Shown here in pieces: positions 5,818 through 8,795 of a stretch of 8,795 nucleotides of DNA. Origin of the DNA: Methanomassiliicoccales archaeon. Lineage in GTDB: Archaea > Thermoplasmatota > Thermoplasmata > Methanomassiliicoccales > UBA472. Position 1 is the first letter of the stretch. Each line of letters opens with the position of its first letter. The stretch covers positions 1 to 8,795 of the forward strand of contig JAJRAL010000167.1 of NCBI GenBank assembly GCA_028679935.1, in the 5' to 3' direction. A program made the translations under genes and the position numbers. The notes below the pieces were generated by a model that ran no database searches, was not told the origin of the DNA, and saw only the letters and a list, made by a program, of their open reading frames with translations.

Positions 5818-6288
5818 TCATATGAAGAGGTTCAGGTCCGAGTCCTTCGCCGATTCCAGGTAGTCGTTGACGCTGCAGATCTCCTCAACCTCGTCCACGA
5901 ACTCCTCACGGCCGAAGCCCATCAGCTCCATCGGCAGGCTGCACGCGGCGAAGCGCACCCCGAACTCCTTCGCCTCGCGCATCATCTCCTTGACCGATTG
6001 GACCTTTTTCTCCGTCATCCGCTCCTTGAATTCCCTCGTGCCCATGCCGGTCGCCTCAATATGGGAGAGCTTGAGTCCGTCCGCACCGAGCGGCATGTTC
6101 GAGTCGAAGAACTCGGCCGAGCCGGTCTTCCCGACGCGCTTCCTCGGATCGCGGATGATGGCCAGTCCCCAGAAGCTGAAGAAGACGTTTACCTGCCATC
6201 CTTCCACCGCCGCCCTGCTCGCGATGACGAAGGCCGCGACGGCACGATCAAGGTCGTCGGAAAACAGGACCATGGTCAGCTTGGGCAT
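5818..6288 (-). CDS. DsrE2-type (DrsE_2) sulfurtransferase-like protein
   Basis: A 156-residue protein of the DsrE/DsrF-like superfamily, DrsE_2 branch. The N-terminus LTMVLFSDDLDRAVAAFVIA is the first Rossmann-like strand and helix, followed by VNVFFSFWGL. The conserved segment FAACSLPMELMGFGREEF carries Cys116 before a helix, matching the position of the persulfide cysteine in DsrE2 proteins; Cys138 is a second cysteine. In sulfur-oxidising prokaryotes, DsrE2 and TusA are commonly encoded together and exchange sulfane sulfur; here TusA lies directly upstream, with 6 nt between the genes. The ATG at 6288 follows GAGGT at normal spacing. Predicted helices near the N-terminus are amphipathic to hydrophobic, but no certain membrane segment is seen. 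Confidence 0.88.
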   Translation of the reverse strand: MPKLTMVLFSDDLDRAVAAFVIASRAAVEGWQVNVFFSFWGLAIIRDPRKRVGKTGSAEFFDSNMPLGADGLKLSHIEATGMGTREFKERMTEKKVQSVKEMMREAKEFGVRFAACSLPMELMGFGREEFVDEVEEICSVNDYLESAKDSDLNLFI

Positions 6289-6294
6289 CGGACC

Positions 6295-6522
6295 TCACTT
6301 CATCTTCCGGATGACGATGTGCCAGGTCTTCCCGTCGTCCGAGACCGAGACGACCTCCTGGCCGTTCTTCTCCATGTGCTCCTTGATTTCGACAAGGGAG
6401 AGGGGATAGTCCCCGACCACCTCGACCGTCGCCCCCGGGGACATCCGCTTCAGGCGCTTCAGCGTCTCGAACAACGGACGGGGGCAGACCATGCCCATGC
6501 AGTCGACCGTCTCGTCCGCCAT
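6295..6522 (-). CDS. tusA: TusA-family sulfur carrier protein
   Basis: A 75-residue TusA (SirA/YedF-type) protein. The motif DCMGMVCPRPLFETLKRLK at 7-25 has the CPxP element with Cys13, the persulfide-carrying cysteine; Cys8 precedes it. The rest forms the expected two-layer beta-alpha sandwich (ATVEVVGDYPLSLVEIKEHM, then TWHIVIRK). TusA accepts sulfur from a cysteine desulfurase or rhodanese and passes it to partners such as TusBCD/DsrEFH or DsrE2, both encoded alongside. The ATG at 6522 follows a GAGGTG site. It lies 9 nt after the TusC-like gene and 6 nt before DsrE2. The gene symbol marks the family; the final sulfur acceptor in this organism is unknown. Confidence 0.93.
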   Translation of the reverse strand: MADETVDCMGMVCPRPLFETLKRLKRMSPGATVEVVGDYPLSLVEIKEHMEKNGQEVVSVSDDGKTWHIVIRKMK

Positions 6523-6531
6523 CCATGCACC

Positions 6532-6894
6532 TCATAGGGCGATGAACCTCTCGCCCTTCTCAGCGATCAAGGCCCGTATCTCCCTCTTGGAGAGGACCTC
6601 CACCCCTTCTACGAGCTGATCCGCCGACATCGACCTTGAAATCATGGAGTCAGAGTCGGCGACGATCCTGCCGCCCTCCCCGATGATGTCGCGGACCTGC
6701 TTCTCCGTGTTGGGTAGATTGATCTCCTTCATCGAGTCAGCCTGGCCTCTTCGAGCCGCAAAGACCCCGTCCCCCCGGAGCACGACCGCCACGTCGTTCC
6801 CGACCGAGACCCAGGCCATGGCGACGAATAGGCCCGCATACGCGTTCTCACGCCCGAATGGGCCATGGGCTATGTCCAGTACCAAGTCGGCCAT
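6532..6894 (-). CDS. TusC/DsrF-like subunit lacking cysteine
   Basis: A 120-residue protein of the DsrE superfamily. DIAHGPFGRENAYAGLFVA matches the first strand, P-x-G loop and helix of TusC/DsrF, and VAVVLRGDGVFAARRGQ is the second strand with the GDGV motif. It has no cysteine at all: the region where active relatives have a Cys before the ARG/xRG helix reads RIVADSDSMISRSMS. It is therefore more likely a structural partner in a TusBCD-like hexamer than a sulfur carrier, as proposed for non-catalytic subunits of this family. ATG 6894 starts one base after the preceding TAA, with AGGAGG inside the end of the upstream gene, so translation is probably coupled. Confidence 0.85.
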   Translation of the reverse strand: MADLVLDIAHGPFGRENAYAGLFVAMAWVSVGNDVAVVLRGDGVFAARRGQADSMKEINLPNTEKQVRDIIGEGGRIVADSDSMISRSMSADQLVEGVEVLSKREIRALIAEKGERFIAL

Positions 6895-6895
6895 G

Positions 6896-7300
6896 TTACG
6901 AACCTCCTATCGAGATGACCTTGTCGGCCCGCTTGAGCATCTCGGCGAACCCGAATATCGTGGTGAACTGCACTCCCTCCATGACCTTCGTCGACGAGTA
7001 GTCCTTCTTGCCGTCCTTGAGCTCGCCGGATATGTATCCTCGGGCGATGGAGCAAATCTCGCAGCTGTAGACCTTCGCCCCTTTCTTGATGACCCGCTGC
7101 AGCGTCTCCCCGACGGGGAAGAACGTCTTCGGCCTCTGGTCGTTCATCTGGGCATGGACCGAGTCGCCATAGAGGAACACCTCAACATTGTAGCCCTTGT
7201 CGAGCGCGCGCTCCGTGATGCGGCAGAAGTGATCGGCGTGCTGCGTGCCATAGGGCGCCCCGATGAGCATGATTCCCAGCGTCTTCTTTCCCTCTACCAT
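6896..7300 (-). CDS. TusD/DsrE-like sulfurtransferase subunit
   Basis: A 134-residue protein. LGIMLIGAPYGTQHADHFCRI resembles the TusD N-terminus (G-x-A/P-YGTQ), VEVFLYGDSVHA follows, and SCEICSIARGYISG at 79-92 holds Cys80 and Cys83 next to an ARG motif, where TusD/DsrE carry the active persulfide cysteine. The C-terminus FGFAEMLKRADKVISIGGS matches the family's last helix and strand. It should be the sulfur-accepting subunit of a TusBCD-like complex. The true start is ATG 7300, not an upstream in-frame ATG at 7504: it follows GGGGAGGG, and its ATG overlaps the TusB-like stop in ATGGTAG, while the 68 extra residues would be antisense-like, Arg/Gly-rich and without homology character. Confidence 0.9.
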   Translation of the reverse strand: MVEGKKTLGIMLIGAPYGTQHADHFCRITERALDKGYNVEVFLYGDSVHAQMNDQRPKTFFPVGETLQRVIKKGAKVYSCEICSIARGYISGELKDGKKDYSSTKVMEGVQFTTIFGFAEMLKRADKVISIGGS

Positions 7301-7626
7301 GCCATCACCCTCCCCGCCTTCTCCATCGCCTCGTCGAGGAAGCCACCTTCGAGATCCTCCTCGATCGAGATCCCTTTCAGTAGCTCGGCCGGGTCGATAC
7401 CTCTCGCCCTGATGTCGCGTCCGCTCGCCCTCACCGCTCCGCCCTTCGCCAGCACAGCGCCAATCGTCGATCCAAGATCGTCCGCTAGGCCCTTCCGGGC
7501 GCACAGCACCCCGTCCCCGAGCAGGAAGATTGCGACGTCAGGCGCGGCGTCCTCTGCCATTCCAAGGAGCCTCTCCCCGTCCTCCCTCGTTCCCGGGGAC
7601 CTCATCAGCAAGATGCAGGTCCGCAT
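7294..7626 (-). CDS. TusB/DsrH-like subunit
   Basis: A 110-residue protein of the TusB/DsrH group. It begins CILLMRSP (compare LHxxxxSP in the family), continues AIFLLGDGVLCARKG, then VRASGRDIRARGI, like the family's LxxDLxARG, then KGISIEEDLEGGFLDEAM and ends VMAW, close to the QMAW/QAW ending of TusB and DsrH. This makes the assignment good. Cys4 and Cys42 are present, but the position near residue 18-20 that is Cys in some DsrH proteins reads GER, so a direct sulfur-carrying role is doubtful. ATG 7626 follows AAGGGGGAAC, a good Shine-Dalgarno. First gene of the sulfur-relay operon; its end overlaps the next gene by 7 nt. Confidence 0.85.
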   Translation of the reverse strand: MRTCILLMRSPGTREDGERLLGMAEDAAPDVAIFLLGDGVLCARKGLADDLGSTIGAVLAKGGAVRASGRDIRARGIDPAELLKGISIEEDLEGGFLDEAMEKAGRVMAW

Positions 7627-7690
7627 GTTCCCCCTTCATGGGCTAGATGGCCGCACGGAGGCATAATGCTCGCCTTGCCCCAAGGACGAT

Positions 7691-7700
7691 AAGTATTTAG
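7691..7700. promoter_or_regulatory. AT-rich promoter element shared by the winged-helix gene and perhaps the sulfur operon
   Basis: AAGTATTTAG is centred about 27 nt before the ATG at 7724 on the plus strand, so the winged-helix mRNA should be leaderless or nearly so. Read on the minus strand it gives CTAAATACTT, which could also direct the sulfur-relay operon with a leader of about 40 nt. A second minus-strand candidate is the small palindrome gcataatgc (7661-7669), which would give a ~13-nt leader just including the Shine-Dalgarno. I cannot decide between the two. Confidence 0.55.
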
Positions 7701-7723
7701 AGCCAGTTACTACTCGGCCCCAC

Positions 7724-7951
7724 ATGGCTAACGTTACACCCCAGGCTGAGAAGCTGTTCAACGCTCTGAAGATGGCCCAGGCCGTCGGAGAGGACAAGAC
7801 CGTGAGCGCAGAGAAGGCCACCGCGCTTTCGAAGCTCCCCAAGGCGCAGTGCATGAACGCGATGCAGGAGCTCGAGAGGAAGGGCGTCGTTAAGGTCAAG
7901 AAGAAGATGAACGTCGTCTCCTACTACTTGCAGAAGACAGAGCTGCCATAG
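7724..7951 (+). CDS. Small winged-helix DNA-binding protein
   Basis: A 75-residue protein consisting of one winged-helix domain: helix 1 at about 5-20, helix 2 at 27-36, recognition helix 38-53 (KAQCMNAMQELERKG) and a basic wing VVKVKKKMNVVSYYL at 55-69. The pattern of a turn between helices 2 and 3 followed by ELERKGVVKV is standard for MarR/Lrp-like wings. It has no ligand or dimerisation domain. It could be an abundant chromosomal or stress regulator, or the local regulator of the divergent sulfur-relay operon; the latter rests on position only. The promoter suggests a leaderless mRNA, and no Shine-Dalgarno precedes ATG 7724. It converges on the hydantoinase-like gene, with 52 bp between stops and a weak pyrimidine-rich tract (about 7980-7999). 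Confidence 0.82.
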   Translation: MANVTPQAEKLFNALKMAQAVGEDKTVSAEKATALSKLPKAQCMNAMQELERKGVVKVKKKMNVVSYYLQKTELP

Positions 7952-8003
7952 TCCCTGAAGCGTGGCCGAACCGGGCGGAGTCTCCTACTCTTTCTGTTGA
8001 TGT

Positions 8004-8795
8004 TCAATCGCGATAGCGGGGCTTCCCCCTCCCCGTTGCGCGCACATCGATCCAGTTTGTGAACTTCATCTCCTTCCCGTAACCGTCCGAGAAGCGCCGC
8101 TCTATCGCTTCGATCCTGACGGTCACGTCGTCCGCCCAGGCGACCTCTATCAATTGCCTCACATGGGTCTCTGCGGTCCTCTTGGCCGACGAAATCGCCT
8201 CCTCGATGTGCGAGTACTCGATCGGCGAGGACAGCGGCGAGAGGATCAGGAACTTGTCATCCCTTGGATAGACCTGAAGCGTGATCGATTCCGTGATCTC
8301 ACTCAGGACCGCGCCGACCGCATTGCCGACATCGAAGTGGTCCGGTATGACGACCTGGACATCCATTCGTTCCTTCAATGGCAGGATGAACTCCTTGGCC
8401 GGCGCGCCGATCCCCACTATCGGCCGGTCCAGTCTCATCCTCCCCTGCAGCGACGCGAAGAGCGGCTCACCAACGACGACATGCAGAAGCCTCTCCGTCG
8501 GGTGGTCGTTCGGCAAGGAACCGACCTCATCCTCGACGATCTTCTTGACGAGCTCCTCCCCGACCCTGGTCACGGCCCGGACCATGATCCTGCTCTCGAG
8601 GTCCCCGGGCGACCAGTCCATCTTCTCCGCCAGCAGTCCGATTGCGATCTTGGAGGCCTCGACGTCCCCCGCGACGTAGAGGCCTTGTGAGTGCATCACG
8701 TCGGTCGGCGTTACGCCGGTGCGGAGTACGTTCCCCCTCGCGACCAGCGCCTCGAGGGCATCCTTCAGCAGGATGACCTCCGGCACGCCGTCCAT
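8004..8795 (-). CDS. Hydantoinase/oxoprolinase-family protein, C-terminal part (5' end outside window)
   Basis: 263 residues are visible and the frame is open to the window edge. Family members are usually over 500 residues, so the ATG at the last three bases (8793-8795) is probably an internal Met and the gene is cut by the boundary. Recognisable features are TGVTPTDVMHSQGLY (26-40, like the TPTDA-H region of HyuA proteins), VGIGAPAKEFILPL (127-140) and IPDHFDVGNAVGAVLSEI (150-167), the GxGAPA and DxxNAxGA motifs of the actin-like ATPase fold. Members hydrolyse cyclic amides such as 5-oxoproline or hydantoins, or carboxylate acetone, using ATP; which reaction applies cannot be told here. The C-terminus (ERRFSDGYGKEMKFTNWIDVRATG) looks complete. 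Confidence 0.85.
   Translation of the reverse strand: MDGVPEVILLKDALEALVARGNVLRTGVTPTDVMHSQGLYVAGDVEASKIAIGLLAEKMDWSPGDLESRIMVRAVTRVGEELVKKIVEDEVGSLPNDHPTERLLHVVVGEPLFASLQGRMRLDRPIVGIGAPAKEFILPLKERMDVQVVIPDHFDVGNAVGAVLSEITESITLQVYPRDDKFLILSPLSSPIEYSHIEEAISSAKRTAETHVRQLIEVAWADDVTVRIEAIERRFSDGYGKEMKFTNWIDVRATGRGKPRYRD

Noticed and set aside
5809..6537. Long plus-strand open frame opposite DsrE2 and TusA
   Set aside because: Arg/His/Leu-rich antisense shadow produced by high GC; the opposite strand encodes clear families with ribosome sites.
7301..7504. N-terminal extension of the TusD-like protein to ATG 7504
   Set aside because: The extra residues overlap the TusB-like gene, are Arg/Gly-rich, and a good Shine-Dalgarno supports ATG 7300.
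6644..7666. 340-codon plus-strand open frame across the TusB/D/C-like genes
   Set aside because: Lies antisense to three recognisable genes; Ser/Pro/Arg-rich composition with no domain character.
8154..8690. 178-codon plus-strand open frame opposite the hydantoinase-like gene
   Set aside because: Antisense shadow; the minus frame carries GxGAPA and related family motifs.
1..8795. CRISPR array, insertion sequence or phage genes
   Set aside because: No regularly spaced repeats, transposase, integrase or terminal inverted repeats are seen; the region looks like ordinary chromosome.

Overview
The window looks like chromosomal DNA from a GC-rich archaeon. A-rich TATA-type boxes sit about 26-30 bp before several genes and both tRNAs. 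At least two mRNAs look leaderless or nearly so (hypE and the small winged-helix gene), while genes inside operons carry GGAGG-type Shine-Dalgarno sites. One tRNA carries an apparent intron, and DUF2769-type cysteine-rich proteins are present. A Thermoplasmata/Methanomassiliicoccales-like euryarchaeal relative is my guess; the sequence does not prove it. The presence of hypE implies an anaerobe with a [NiFe] hydrogenase encoded elsewhere.

Layout. At the left edge a tRNA-Val(UAC) gene with a ~32-nt insertion in its D arm lies on the minus strand. It follows a large minus-strand gene for a secreted HExxH metalloprotease (906 aa) that ends in a T-rich terminator. A divergent promoter region (about 2917-3131) holds a TATA box and a perfect inverted repeat. 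Next comes a plus-strand five-helix VIT1/CCC1-like membrane protein, whose stop codon abuts that of convergent hypE with no spacer. A divergent promoter region separates hypE from tRNA-Arg(UCG).

From 5016 to 7626 all genes lie on the minus strand in two tightly packed operons. The promoter-distal part, with its own TATA box near 5800, encodes two tandem ten-cysteine DUF2769 paralogues and a small zinc ribbon. The upstream operon encodes TusB/DsrH-like, TusD/DsrE-like, TusC/DsrF-like, TusA and DsrE2 (DrsE_2) proteins, that is, a complete TusBCD-type sulfur-relay trimer plus two further sulfur carriers. A small winged-helix protein is divergently transcribed from the sulfur operon through a shared AT-rich promoter region. 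The right edge holds the C-terminal part of a hydantoinase/oxoprolinase-family enzyme.

How they work together. The five sulfur-relay genes overlap or are separated by 1-9 nt and probably form one persulfide-transfer pathway. TusD-like, TusA and DsrE2 keep the cysteines expected to carry sulfur, while the TusC-like and TusB-like subunits do not and would be structural. The adjoining cysteine-rich DUF2769/zinc-ribbon operon is the least understood part and may be linked to sulfur or metal handling; this is inference from position only.
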